Assembly: GCF_028858725.1 (NCBI RefSeq)
Contig: NC_084774.1
Span: 10,824,001 to 10,888,000, forward strand
Source: Colius striatus
Lineage: Eukaryota; Chordata; Aves; Coliiformes; Coliidae
Length of the DNA stretch: 64,000 nucleotides
Direction: 5' to 3'
Under the pieces are notes generated by a model. That model made no database searches and was not told the origin of the DNA. It saw only the letters and a list, made by a program, of their open reading frames with translations. Shown here in pieces: positions 27,001 through 39,623 of this stretch (positions are counted from its first letter, which is position 1; every line of letters starts with the position of its first letter). The translations under genes and the position numbers were made by a program.

Positions 27001-28380
27001 CAAAAGCATTTATGCCTGGACAGGTCTGGGAGCATATGTGTGACACATTCATGGGCTGGTTTGTCAGAAGCAGGGATGTAAAATGTGTGCCCCCCGTCAC
27101 GCTCAGCAAATCAAAGGGTGGAAGAAAGGAGGAATTCCTCAGCTCTGGCTACGCCTGCAGATCTTGCCCAAATGTTGTTAGTGTGCTGCTTCCCCTCCTG
27201 GCAGCAGGGCTTGGAGGAACTGTGGGGAAATCTGGGGTGCAGACCAGCTCCTGCTGCAGATTTCATCTCCAGTGTCCCCCAGATCCACGCTGTGGGAAGC
27301 CAGGGTTGACACTGAGTGATGAGAGGGCAGGAAGGCTGCAAGTCAGTCCTCAGTACTGAGGAGAGCGAATTCATCACCAGTCAGGAGAGCTCCAGGCATC
27401 TGCCCCCTTAAAGCATTTGTCCAGGAAGCACATAAAGTGGAGACGAGAGGAAGGATCATCAGGAGTGAGTTTTGGGGTGAGTGGGGGTTTGAGTGGCAGC
27501 AGGAGAGTGCAGAGCTCCATCTCCTGCAGAATGCAGAGTTCCTCCAAAGCAGCCCCAGTGGCCCCAGTGCCACCACAACCAAGCCTTATCCTGTCTCCAT
27601 CAGGGCATGTCAAGGGGTGTCAGCCCCTCTCTGTCTCCTCTGGTAACCTTTTACTTTGCATATAGGGACTGCAATCTCACCTCTGTGACACAAACACACA
27701 GGACCATTTAAAAACCTTCCCCAATGAGGGATGACCCTGCTCTCTCCCAGCAATTCACCAGAAGGTGTTTTGATAAACGAATTGTATCCACAGCTCAAGT
27801 GGATGGGGGTTTCTGGAGAAAGTCCAGGGATTTTCTGCTCTGTTTGACATCTCCCACACAGACTCCTCCCTTTCTTTCAAACAGAAGTGTTATTTTCCTT
27901 TTCTTCCCTTACAATCTAGGTAAAGGATAGGAAGAAACACAAAAGAACAAACAAAAAGCCAGGAGAAATGCTTTTGGAATTGAATAATGCAGAAGGCAGC
28001 CCACTCCAATCAAATGGAACTGAACAGCCAAGAAGATTTAGAGAAAAATGAGATTTAATAGGAAAAATGAATGTGACACACCAGGCTTTGCTTCACTGGA
28101 GATATTTTACAGGAATGCCTGACTCCTCCAGCAGCCCCACTCCTGTGCCATCTGCCCCACACACAGGGATCATGGGAATGGCCAGAGGCCAGCCCTCATT
28201 CCTCATCTCCATCCTTGGTATCACCCTTCATGGAGAACCAACCATGCTCTCTCCATAAAGAGTGCATTAACTTTATATTAGTATAGGAACTGACTGATAT
28301 TTCTATTTAAATGGTGTCTCAGTGCTCTTCATTATTTGATTGCTCAGTTGGAAGCACCAATGAGCATTCTGTGTTTTCAC
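18090..28380. other. intergenic DNA, no supported gene
   Basis: No coding exon, RNA gene or recognisable repeat family could be supported. The stretch contains a short TACATCCTCTG duplication at 19124-19150, an AT-rich run at 23703-23740 and a purine-rich segment near 26945-26990. Open frames are short and cross-read on both strands without codon structure. Confidence 0.55.
23703..23740. repeat. AT-rich TATA/TATG simple repeat
   Basis: An imperfect alternation of AT and GT dinucleotides (CATATATATG, TGATATATATT) marks a degenerate microsatellite in intergenic DNA. Confidence 0.6.
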
Positions 28381-28488
28381 AGAGTCACAGAATCACAGAA
28401 TCATTTTGGTAGGAAAAGACCTTTAAGATCATTAAGTCCAACCACTAACCTCACAGTGCCAAGCCCATCACTGAAAGAACTGACACAG
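28381..28488 (-). mobile_element. short CR1 LINE fragment
   Basis: It opens AGAGTCACAGAATCACAGAA and continues with AAAAGACCTTTAAGATC and AGTCCAACCACTAACC, a reversed CR1 3' end of about 105 bases. It closely resembles the 17.5 and 18.0 kb copies, including the CAAGCCCATC segment. Confidence 0.85.
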
Positions 28489-28583
28489 AACTTAGCAAGG
28501 AACTGGCAGTGGGAGCAGGTTAACTGCATCCCTGATGTAGTGCCCATGGTTTACTAATCCCCGTTCCCTGGGAGACCCAGATT

Positions 28584-28835
28584 ATAGAATCATAGATTGG
28601 TGGGGGTTGGAAGGGACCTTTAGAGATCATCCAGTCCAACCCCCTTGCAGAAGCAGGGTCACCTAGATCAGGTCACATGGGAACATGTCCAGGCAGGTCT
28701 TGAAGACCTCCAAGGAAGGAGCCTCCACATCCCCTCTGGGCAGCCTGTTCCACTGCTCCCTCACCCTCATCTCTGGCTACTTTCCCCATACTCCTCTCTG
28801 TTCCACTGCAGCCCTCTCAAGGGCTCTTCTCTCCC
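28584..28835 (-). mobile_element. CR1 LINE fragment
   Basis: It begins ATAGAATCATAGATTGG and then reads TTGGAAGGGACCTTTAG and CATCCAGTCCAACCCCC, followed by CTCCACATCCCCTCTGGGC and GCCTGTTCCACTGC. This is the reversed 3' region of a typical bird CR1. It is a separate insertion from the copy about 100 bases to its left, since its internal sequence belongs to a different subfamily. Confidence 0.9.
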
Positions 28836-31800
28836 TATGGACATTCCAGAATGATAAATTACTTATGACTTGCATTAAATCCAGTGCATCTTAATATGAG
28901 ATCTGTCATAATCATAGATGTATGAGGTAACTGGATGAACACAGTGAAAACTTCTCTTAGTTGAAGCCATTTATAATGCAAAAGCATGCAGGATTAGAGC
29001 AGTTGTAATAAACAGTCCAGGACAACAGCGATTAGGCATGAAATTGAATGATGGTAAATGTTTTAATACAATGTTTTATACAAACATCAGCATAAAAAAA
29101 TAACTCACAAGCATGTTACCTGAATGATAAATAGAAACACAGCCTCAAATAATAATAACAATGTAAAACAATTTGGGAAGCCTTTTCTAAGCAGCACCCT
29201 GGTTAGATTCCAAAGAAAATACATGCAAAAAATATTCAAAATCCCATGCATTACATTGACTTTGGCCAGCTCCCAGTTCCATGGTATAATGCTTTCTCCC
29301 AAAGTTTTGCAAGCAAAACAAGTCTTTTGAATGAGGGCCTGATCCTGCCAGCTTCTCAGCATCCTCTGCTCTTTCTGAGCTCGTTGACATCTCTGTTTTG
29401 TAGCAGAGATATAATGCACAGGCCAAAAAATACTATTCAATAAAGAAATCCATCATATCAAACATACATGAAAAAAACCCAGCATTTCAGGACCCACCCC
29501 TTGGTTGTGTAATGCTTTGCTTTGCTTTTTTTTTCTGTAATGAAAAATATCAGAGATCTGGATACTTAAGTCACTGCTGGAAACTGCTCCTGCCTGTGAA
29601 AGACTGGCCATGAGTCCTGCGTAAGTGGACAGCTGCTCTCAAGGTTAGGGCCAAACCCTTCTTGCTCCACTCGTGGGAGCAGCCTGATGCTTGGAAGTGG
29701 CTTCTGGAAATGCTCCTGCACATGAGCAGCCCTTTTGCCTCCAAGCACAGAGCAGGATTGGGCTCTGAGCCTTTAATCCCGGCGGTAAGAAGTGGAACAC
29801 TGCACACAAGATGTAGCAACAAAACAGATTTAGTTCAAGGTTAGTCTCAAGAACCCTTATCTGATCACTGACAGTAATTTATCACACAGAACCCATCATT
29901 AGTGTCAAGCTGTTTTATTACCCACTAACTTAACACTGTTTTACCAAGAGTCAAGTGTGATGTCACTCATGTTAAAGTAATTTACAGCTAATAGATATGA
30001 GGTAGGAGTCAACGTTGGCTCACTGAGTTCCTTTCATACTCCGTGCTAGCTCCTTTCATTTTGCCCTGTAAGCAAATGAGAGTGCAAGGAGAGGTGGTAA
30101 TAAAGAGAAAACCAGCCACAGACAAGTGTGCTCATGCACAGAAAACCCTTAGCATTTCCCAGCACTTCAAATACAAGAATTCATCCAAATACATCAACTC
30201 AGATAAGTTGGTAAGATTTAAGACACAGTAGATAATGATGTGGTTTGTAGGACAATAAATGTGTAATTCTTTGGTCACATGGAAGCTGCAGCAGATCAGA
30301 AGAGGGGGAATCCCTCCCAGAGTCACATCATGTGCCCCCAAAACCTACAGAAGAGTAAGTTAGGCTGATTTGATATTCCCTTCTCAGTGATCTCAGTTTT
30401 CAGGGTGAGAGTTCCCTTCATTTGGAACATGAAGAGAAGTTACAGAAACCTCAATAATGAGGTTTCTAACAAAAAATGGAGACAGTTGCCTATGAACATT
30501 GTTTTCCTTCCCTGCCTTCCCCATCTCTCCAGCCAATTCTGTTCAGACTTAAGGTCAGCCCCAGTGCAGGCTGTGTTTATAAGAGAGTACATTTCCCATT
30601 TCCAAGCACTTGCCATCTCCTCTAATGAATCCTCCTGCTGACATCTCCAGGATCCATATTCTTAGCCCACTAGACATTCAGAGATAATCCTGACTAATGT
30701 ATATATATCCAAAGAGGTTTATTGTGGAGAATTGCACATTTGGGATATGGGAAAGGGCATCCTATATCAGTTCACCTCCCCAATTTTATACCCATTAAAA
30801 ACATTTTTAATCACTGTATCTGCTCTAATTTCCCTTAGAAGTTCCTAAACTCAGGGCTATTTGCATGATGACTTCCAATGGCCCAGGAGGTGTGACCCTT
30901 CGAAACATGACAGAAAAGCCAGAGAAGGTCTCCAGGGATTAAATTTTAACAGTTCTTGGGATCTCAGGTAAATATCTTGCTCTGACAACACACCTGGACT
31001 GTAAATCATTGGAGCATCACTTTTGTCAGCCCTGTCAATAACTGTCCTGGTCTGTAAATTCTGTTTGATCAAACAACTCTTGGAAACAGAGGATTTCAAT
31101 GGTGACCTCAGCTTCAACCCACAGCTCCGATTGTATGCAGATTGGCCAACGTCCCCTGAAAGGAAGACCCCGACATTTGCCTGTGGGAAGGGGCCAGCTC
31201 ACCAGATGTGGGGCTGAAGGTTTGGAAAAGCTGGACAATGGTTAAACCCTACTTAGAGTTTGGCCTGGGTACAGTCAGATGGGATATACATGCTCATAAT
31301 TTTCTTCCCCTCTGTGGGGAGATGAATAAAGGCTTGCCAGGACTTCTGCTTCTGCGTATCTCTGCTCCCTTAAAATAGTTCCAGTGGTTCCTTGTAACAC
31401 ATGGCTTTGCTCAGCTTGTTTCTGCAAAATCTCAAGAGTGAGCAGGAGATTGCAAGTGGCCCATTGCTTCTGGCTTAACTTTGTATTTGCAAGGCTGGAG
31501 AAGCAGGAAGAAGCTCTCCCCTCCTTCTTCCCACCTCCAGAGAATTCAACCATGAAAGCCACCACACTTCTTGGGGAACTGGGGTGCCCAGAGAGAGAAA
31601 GAAGTGCTTTGCTTCCCACTCTGGACAAACCAGCTGCCTCTCCATCTCTCCCTCTCAACATTGCTTTTCCAACTAATTGGAGCCATGTTTTCATGCCAAA
31701 GATGATGAAAAATGCAGCCAGTGAGGGCTGAGGGGTTGCTGGGAAGGTGAAAAATGAGGCTGGAGGAGGTCAGAGATGCAGCTGAAGAGACAGAGAGAAG

Positions 31801-34800
31801 TGAGGAGTTTCCTAAGGTGGAGAAGAAGATTTGCTGACCTAAACCAAAGAAGTCCAGATGTGGTAGAGAAGCTGTGAAGGGAAAGCACAGCCTGCAAATG
31901 CAGTGAGTGGAGATGGCAAAAAGATTGGGCAAAGGGGTATTAAAATTAAGCAAAAGCAAAGCAGAGAATGTTCAATTTAGTTCTAGTAGATAGAAAAAGC
32001 TGCACCATTCATTTCTCACATCCTTTCAGTACCTTTCTTAGGAGATGTCATAGTGTCATTTGTCCCTCATGGAAGATTATTTTTAGGCATATAAAATATA
32101 TGAGGAGAGAAGTGTAAAATGAAAATTATAATGCAGGGTGCCCCAAATTCATCCCTAGGACATCTGTGCTAATTCACTGGAAAACTACCACCAGAGATTA
32201 ACTCAGACCTGTATTTACAAACACACGTTTGTGTAATGCTGGAGGTTTGAGTCAATAAATTCACAGCAAGCCTGCAATGGGAAAAGGAAGTGTTTCTAGT
32301 TATAGGTACCAAAATTGAGCAGATAACAAGCATTAATATTGCAGCTGACTTTAAGCAGAAATTGTCTAGGATGTGAAAGAGTGTTATTGCAGAGTTAAAT
32401 AAAATTCAAGTAAGTAAAATAGGGGGGTGAGAGGGTCATGTTTTGGGACCATGTTGCTTTCTGGGCTTTCAGAATCCAGGCTATGCAGTCTCCTGATTCC
32501 AAACCCAGACTTCTGTAACCCTTCAGTCCTTGGAAGAAGAAACCATGTTCCATGCAGACAGATTTGCAAGTAGTTGGATTTACTAAGTGCTTAACATATT
32601 ATTATTGCTTTTTTTAAGGAATTATCTCTATTCTTTGGGTAATTTTGGAAGATATACCTTCCAAAGAGATCTGTGTTCAGAAGCCATAGACCATCCAAAG
32701 TTGGAAACCAAACACCAGCATGAGTGAATGTTCCCTCATTTTCCAGATATGGGTTGTAATGTATTGAAAAAAGTCTTTCTGCCAAGAAGCTGGTTGGAAG
32801 AGTATCCAACCAGCCAGACAACTTCTTGGTCTCCTACTTCTCTTCCAGATGTATGAAGTCAGTAATGCTTCCTGAAAGCCATGGCACTCCTCAAGAGTAA
32901 AGAATCTGAGGGCCTCCATGTTTGTCAGATGGTTTTTTTCTTGGTTTAATCCTTGAGATCTCGGTGTTTCCAGTTTCTTCTCAGCAGCCCACGTAGCGAG
33001 GCGCTTTGTTTATGAGAACACTGTTGTTGATATTAGATCTCATGATTCCAGAGCCTCAAGCTTTAAGGAAAAACACCCAGTGTCACAGGACTTGAAACCA
33101 AAACCAAAATGAGCTCATTCCCCTGAGGTGTCCAGCTGGGAGATTCCACTTTGTGGGAACGCTCTACAGAGATCTCCAACTGACTTGGGCACCAACATCC
33201 CATCTCACAACGTTTAGCACTAAAGTAATGGTTCCAGTTTCCTCCCTGGCAAAGGAAGACCAAGATCCCTTGCACATTTCTTCCAACCAAGCAACAAGCA
33301 GGTTACATCATGACTTTGGTGGCCGAAGCCCCTCGCTTTCCTCCTCCCCCATCCCAGGAACAATGGCTAACTGTTCTTTTTCCATCTATAAATTTGTCTG
33401 AGTTAACAGTTCCCAAGATCTGGCAGCAAGCTGGAGCTGGGAGTGAGCTGAGAGATAGGAGAGTGACAGTCTGAAATGAAACACAGAGCTGCTGGGCCTG
33501 CAGCCGTCAGACAGGAGCCTGGCTCCCTCCCTTAAAGATTAGCGAGACTCCTTCGCTGGAGCCCTCCACATTCCCCAAAATCCTAGCAACAAAGTGCTGT
33601 CTCTCAGCCGCCAATGAATCATGTGAATTTAACCTTTCACCTGGCCACAGGAAGGTTAATATACCAAAATAGCCTTTCTTTTCTTGTTTTTTTTCCCTTT
33701 CCCCCATGTATTGCCTGTAATGGCAGTGGAGCATGCTGGAAACCCCACGGAGCTGGAAACGCTCTGCAAGTGGCTTCATATCAGAGCTCTTTGCTCACTG
33801 GCCTCTGCCAGGATTGGGCTGGCATTGCCAGCATCATCCCACCAGCTCAGCGCACACAGGCTCGAGTTTATTCAGGGAAATAGTTTCCATGTCACAGTAT
33901 AGAAGATTTTTACCTCTCCTTGCCTAGTCTGTGGCTCACTGTGCCCTCAGGCTTCAACCCCACAAGCAGTTACAGGCACAAGCGATTGTATACACAGGGC
34001 GTCCTCCAGCATGGCCAGAGCCTGAGTCACTCACTGCTCCCTCACGCTCCTGCCCATGGCAAAACTCCTGGAGAACTCCCCAGGAGGGGTCAAATCCTCA
34101 ACCCCTGCAAGGTGCTGAGCCCCTCCTGAGGCTGCATATCCTGCCCAGGCTGGATGTCCTTGTGCCTTGGGCATGGGGCAAAGTTGGAGCCCTTGGAGTA
34201 CCCCACATCAAATAAATCTAGAGACCAGTTTGCCCAACCTGTAAAGGTTTATCCCTCGTGCAGTAGTCCCAGCAGTGAGTGCTGCAGTCTCAGCCTGTGC
34301 CCTCTGGCCCTGCCTGAGGTTTTCAGCAGTGCTATGAAAATTGTAGCTTTCTGTTAAAGTCAGTCTGGAAGGAAAATGAATTTTAAACAATTGAGACCAA
34401 AATCACACAAGCAAAGGTCACTTCTAGGAGGCACACACTGAGTTACCCACCTTGGGGACACACATACACTGCAGCCTGTTTTGAACCCTCCATATTTTGA
34501 AGGAAAAGGGGTCATTTTTGTAGCTGCTGTTGGCTTGTGAGCAGCTGGAGGAAGCACCCCCATGAAATGAGTCAGTAAGGGACAGCAGGCGACAGCAGCT
34601 CTAGGGAACCTCTTTTTATTTTCCATGCCAGTGAAATCCTTATGGGCTAAGGAAGAAAATAAGATGTCAGAATAAGAGGGGAAAAGATTTTAAATACTTC
34701 CCCTCCCCTCTGTCACAGCCCCCCTTCCTGAGCACCACTGCCACATGCAAAGAACAGGAGAGAAATATATTTTGGCAGAGCCCGCTGTTTATTTAACCCT

Positions 34801-35540
34801 TTTGAGACACAGCCCTCTGGCATCCCCTCACTCCTCCAAGCACAAAAACCTCTCTCTCCCTGCCTGGCTGGGCTGGGGCAGCTCAATCCTTGCCCTTTAC
34901 TTGCTAGGGCCTCCTCCAGCCCTGACCATCTCCATCACTCCTCTCTTCTCTCCAGCGCTGCCCTACGAGCTCAGTCCCTGGGCAGAGGCCAACCAACTCC
35001 TTGGAGACTGGGTAGGAAGGGGCTGAGGTGGGGATGGAGGAAGGGAGGGATGCAGACAGGGGGTTGGGGACCATGGTTGTGGATCGGGGGATTCAGACCA
35101 GGGGATGCAGATCCCCACCAGTCCTCTCTCATCAATCCCTGTCGTTTGCAGCTGGGGGAAGCTGCCCCTGAGGAGCTTGCTGTACCTCTGGGCAGCTCGT
35201 CCTTCATTTGACGAGGGCAGAGCCGGGAAGTGGCCCAGTGCTGTCGGAGCTCGTCCTCCCCAGCATCCCCGAGGGCAGGGGACTGCCTCTGAGCCACCTC
35301 TGAGCCCAGAGGGAGGATGCTGCAGCCCGTGGGAGGCAGAGGCAGGAAAGGAGACGTGTTTAATGAATTGACATCTCCCGATGCAGGGAGGGGGAACGTG
35401 AACCCGCGGTTCCTTGCTCAGGGTGCGCCTTGCTTCTCCCGTCAGATGCAGCAGGAGCAGGGATGTTTCTGCTTTCTTTCCTCCACTTTCCTTTTCTTCT
35501 TTACTCCTTGGTTTTCCCTGGAGCTGAGGCAGGGAGCTAA
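28836..35540. other. intergenic DNA upstream of the GATA5 CpG island
   Basis: No exon or repeat could be supported. CpG content is low until about 35.3 kb. The stretch is the distal upstream flank of GATA5 and may hold enhancers, but no element can be singled out without alignment to other birds. Confidence 0.5.
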
Positions 35541-38500
35541 AAGACCCCCTCGGGGACCGCGTGAGACGCTCCCACGCGTCCGCCCCTGCGCAGGACTCAC
35601 AAATCAGTCGGAGTGGGATTAGGGCCGAGAGGCCGGGGCGCCGGGCAGTCTGTCCCGGCCCGAGGGAGCCTCACCTGAGGGGTCAAGACTCCCGAGGGAG
35701 CCGTGTCGTGCCGAGCCGCACCGGCCCCGCTGGGACCCAGCCGGAGCCAGGCTCTGTCTCGCCGTGGGGAGGACGAGGAGCGGTTATTCCCTTCCTAACC
35801 CCTGCCAAAAAGTCGCCGTATCCCCCTGGAAAAGCAGAGTCAGAGCCAACGCAGCCCGTGTAACGGAGCAGGAGCCCGCTAAGGGACGTGTACCCGTGGC
35901 AAAAGTCCCAGCGGGACAGCGGGCTCTCCCGGGAAGCTTTCCTGCCTGCCCCCCGTGGTCTCCTCTGAGGGTAGTTCGGGGATCACCTGCCCCGATGTTT
36001 CTGTTAGGGGTTTTGTGCCCGACGCTGTGAACTGAGTCACGGGCCGAGGTGTTCAGAGCCTTATGTCCGGCTGCCACATCAGGGGTGCTCTCGGTGGGTC
36101 AGAGATCCTCTGTCTGTCCCTGCAGGAGGATGCCCGCACAGCCCAGGCTCCCCGCGACCCGGACCCTGCCGCAGTGACAGGGCTGTGGACGGGGCATCCT
36201 CGGTGGCAGCAGTGCCGCGCTGGCACCTTTCCTCCGTGCTGCACCTAAAGCATCGCCTGCACCGTTTCTTCCTTCGGCATCCCCCGGTTATACCGAGCGC
36301 AGCCCAAATGTCTGCAAACACCCAAACCGCAGCTATAAGGAGGTACATTGTGAGCAGCGGGTGCAGCCTCACGCAGGCCTCACGGGTGGGTGGCACCAGC
36401 CGGGACCGGTGCGCTATTTGGATCGGAATATGAGGCAAATGCAACGGTGCGGGTGGTGCTGGAAACCCTCCGGTGTTAGAGCACCTGCCCATAGCACTGC
36501 TCCGCTCCCGCGGGCGCTGTTTTGCGCGGCGGCTCCCGTGGAACCCGCCGCCCCTCACCGCGGCCGCGGGTCTCCTCCGAGAGCTGAGCCAATGCTACCT
36601 CGGGGAAAAAAAAGCGGTTGGAAAACTATTTTAAACCCCATAAACGAACAAAGAAAAATTCCACCAAATCAACTGGATGAGTCTGGCCACAGACACGCAA
36701 CACAGCCACGGGCGGGTTTTCTCACGCGGCGCTTTCCACGGGCGTGAACGTGCCCACGGGGTAAATCCCTCCGGATTGCGGCAGCGCCGCGTTTCTTTCA
36801 ACGTTTTCAAAATTGATTTGAACTCCAGGAGCGATCGCAGCCGCCAATTCGCACGCTTTGAAAAACAACAACAAAAAGAAAATTCAAATAGAATAAATCA
36901 CAGTTAAATAACACTTTGAAATTATGAAGCCGGGAAACCCGCGCGTCCCCACGGCTTCACCCCGCTTTTAACCACGGAAACGAAACGAAGGAAACCCCGG
37001 CGGGAGCTCAGCCACAGCCCCAGGGGGGATGAGGTTGAATTTCCGCGGGGACGTTTCTGCCCGTGTTTCTGGCTAAACAGGAGCCTCCCCGGGTGTTCTT
37101 TTCTTTTTTTATGACTTTTCCTCCTTTAAAAAAAAATTATATATCTTAGATCTTTTTTAAATATATTTCTTCTTTTATTTTTCCCCTCCGCGGGCACAGG
37201 GATACCCCGTGAGCCCTAAACGGCCGCTTTCGCGAGCAAATAAATACATCTCCAGCCAGTTGCGTTGCATTATTCCGAGGGAAATAGCTGGCATTCCTGC
37301 ACCAGTTTATTTTGGAGCTGATATTTCCCACCCTTCCCGTAGTGCTGGAAGGAGTCGTGACTGGACGGGCTCCCCCGGACGCCGGGACCCTGCAACCGGG
37401 CAGCGCTCGGCTGGGTTACGGAAGGGCTCCGGGGCCGAGCAGGGCCCGATCCTGGCGGCAGAGGCCTGCGGGCGGCAAAGCTCTGTCCGTCCGAGGATGG
37501 GGCGAGAGGCGGGCGAGACTCGCCGAGGCTTGTTTTCTTCCTTTCCTCCTCCTCCTCTGAGGAGAAAACCGGAGCCTTGGGGCAAAGGCGCAAAAATTCC
37601 CCCGCGCGCCCCGGAGGCAAAATCCGATAACGATGAAATTATTTCCTTGGTCCGGCACCGGAGGAGAGATAAATCGGCCAAATTATAGGGGCTAAGCGAG
37701 CAGGGGGAACCCCGTGCTCCTCCCCTCCCTGCCACCCCTTCCCGGGGTCGCGCCGACGGGGAAAAGCGGGGAAAGGGCTCTTGTCCCCGTCGCAAGGCCA
37801 GAGCCGCTCGGGCGAGGGGCTACAAGGGGAGGACCCTCTCCTCTCCCCTCACTGGGGAACAGCAGTGCCCCTACAAGCAGGGTAGGCCGGGGTCCAACAG
37901 CCCCGACGGGACGGTGAGGGGCCGGAGCGCTGTTCTCTGGAGCGGCCCGGCCGGGTAGAGCTGCTTTGAACAAGCAACTGCAAGGCAAGCTGCAAGGCTC
38001 GCTCCAGGCTCGGCGGGGCCGTGTGCTGTTTGAGAAAGGGAGGGTGGGCTGGGGGGCAGGACGACAGCCCCCCCATTCCCGGTTAATATGGGGTTTATTT
38101 CAAAGCAGAGCCCCAGCCCTCGCTCGGAGCAAAACCCCTTCGGACATGTCCTCCGCTACTCCAAACCCCCGCCGGAAAGTTTCAGTGCGTTCCTCCGCAT
38201 CTACGGGAGGTCCGGGGGGACATCGCCTCCCTCCGGGGCGTCGGACCGACCCCCAGAAACGCGGCGGGACCCGTAAAGGAGAGAGACAGCCCCAACCCCT
38301 CCCCGGGGGGCGGGCGGATACCTCCAGCCTTGCGGGAGGGGTGGGATGGGGGGGCATCCAGCGGGTCCGGGACACTTCGGGGGTCGCATCTTGCTCCTGC
38401 TCCGCCCGGTTCCGCACCGGGGGGAGCCGACGGGCGCGTCCCCCCCCGCCGGGAGTGGAGCCGGCGGGACTTACTCCGTCTGCCCCCCCTTCCCCTCCTC

Positions 38501-38587
38501 GTCGCGAGGCGCCCAATCCTGGCCGGGACCGGGGCTACCCCGCCGGCCGTCACGTGGCCCGGCCCGCACCGGGACCCGCCGTAAAGA

Positions 38588-38608
38588 GCCGCCGCCGCCG
38601 CCGCCGCC
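38588..38608 (+). repeat. (GCC)7 trinucleotide repeat
   Basis: Seven perfect GCC units lie in the GATA5 CpG island about 265 bases before the exon 1 donor. Depending on the transcription start, the tract falls in the promoter or in the 5' untranslated region, where GC-rich triplet repeats can vary in length. Confidence 0.85.
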
Positions 38609-38800
38609 TCCACTTCCCCGCCGGGCGCAACCCGGGACGCACCCACGGGAGACGGCGGAGACGGGAGGGGAGGGACCGTGGGAGGGCAGCCCCTCTCTGC
38701 CAGGGGGTCCCGGTTGTTTTGGATTGTTTTTTCTCCTCCCTCTCCCGTAAACTTTATTCTTTTTTTTTTTATTATTATCATTATTTTTATTTCCCTGGGA

Positions 38801-38873
38801 TTTCCCTGGATGGTCTGAGCGCAGCTTCATGCCCACCTGGCCATGCCCTGCTTCGCTCCCGGCCCGCTGCCAT
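38801..38873 (+). other. GATA5: GATA5 exon 1, non-coding (5' end uncertain)
   Basis: The sequence CAT|GTGAGTA gives a strong splice donor at 38874-38875, and a matching strong acceptor lies 676 bases downstream. GATA4/5/6 genes normally have a non-coding first exon directly upstream of the coding one. The start given here is only a minimum; the true start may lie further upstream in the CpG island. Three ATGs lie in this exon, at 38810, 38829 and 38843, and all would open short upstream reading frames. Birds are reported to use alternative first exons for GATA5, so this may be one of several. Confidence 0.55.
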
Positions 38874-39262
38874 GTGAGTACCTGTGCGGGAAGGGGGGCT
38901 GGGATGCTCTTGGGGTGCTCCGCGGTTTGAGCCCTCCGTCCGAAAGGAGAGGCCTGCCTGAGGATTATTTCTCTTTTTAACAAGAAAGCGGTAGCGCTGG
39001 TGGATGGGGAACTCCGGGGATGCTCCTGGTCCGGGGCCGCTGCCCAGAGACTCCGGGACCCCGCTCTCGTCCAACCCGGACGCCTGAGGGGCTGCTCCGC
39101 GGCCGCCTCCTTCCAGCCCAGGCCCTGAGGCAGGCTGCAGGCCCAGGGCTCGGGGAAAAAAAAGAGACGGGAAGGGAAATACTATTTTTGGGGATTAAAA
39201 AAAAGAAGAAGAAAAATATATCTTGTTTTCTTCGACCCCTTGGACGTGGCCGGGTGGGCGCC

Positions 39263-39328
39263 GGGGCGCTGGGAAGGGGGCAATGGGGCTCTGGGAAGGG
39301 GGCGGCGGGGCGCTGGGAAGGTGCCCGA
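39263..39328 (+). repeat. 22-bp G-rich tandem repeat, three copies
   Basis: Three adjacent 22-base units at 39263, 39285 and 39307 share the pattern GGGGCKCTGGGAAGG followed by a variable tail. The third unit diverges at its end. The run provides many G tracts of three or more with short loops and could fold into G-quadruplexes on the + strand. It lies inside GATA5 intron 1. Confidence 0.8.
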
Positions 39329-39549
39329 TGCACGGAAGTTATTTCTCGCAGCAGCTCGGCCGCTGCTCTCGTCCCAGCTCCGCAGGTTTCCCCCGCGGGA
39401 CGAGCTGAGCAGAGGAAAGTTTAAAGGGAAAAAAATATATTAATTACAAATTACAGCCTCTACTCGAGGCAGGGAAGAGGCACTTTTGCTGCGGGAAGGG
39501 CTCCGGGTCGGAGTCTCCCAGGATCTCAGCTCTTGTTTCTCCTCTCCAG

Positions 39550-39623
39550 GTTGCTCTGAGTGAGCCCCTCGGTAACGTCGGGGAGCAGCCGGACGGGCCC
39601 TGAGCAGCCGCCGAGGACGGAAC
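39550..39623 (+). other. GATA5: GATA5 exon 2, 5' untranslated part
   Basis: The acceptor CTCTTGTTTCTCCTCTCCAG ends at 39549 and has a strong pyrimidine tract. The 74 untranslated bases contain no ATG. A TGA at 39601-39603 would end the upstream reading frame that starts in exon 1. Confidence 0.7.

Noticed and set aside
37209..37795. Open frames of about 160 codons on both strands
   Set aside because: Overlapping frames on both strands in the CpG island, with no similarity and no splice or start context.
38100..38983. Long minus-strand open frames in the GATA5 promoter (up to about 199 codons)
   Set aside because: They overlap one another and the + strand frame in GC-rich DNA, and are rich in Arg, Gly, Pro and Ala, which is the pattern of stop-poor composition rather than coding.
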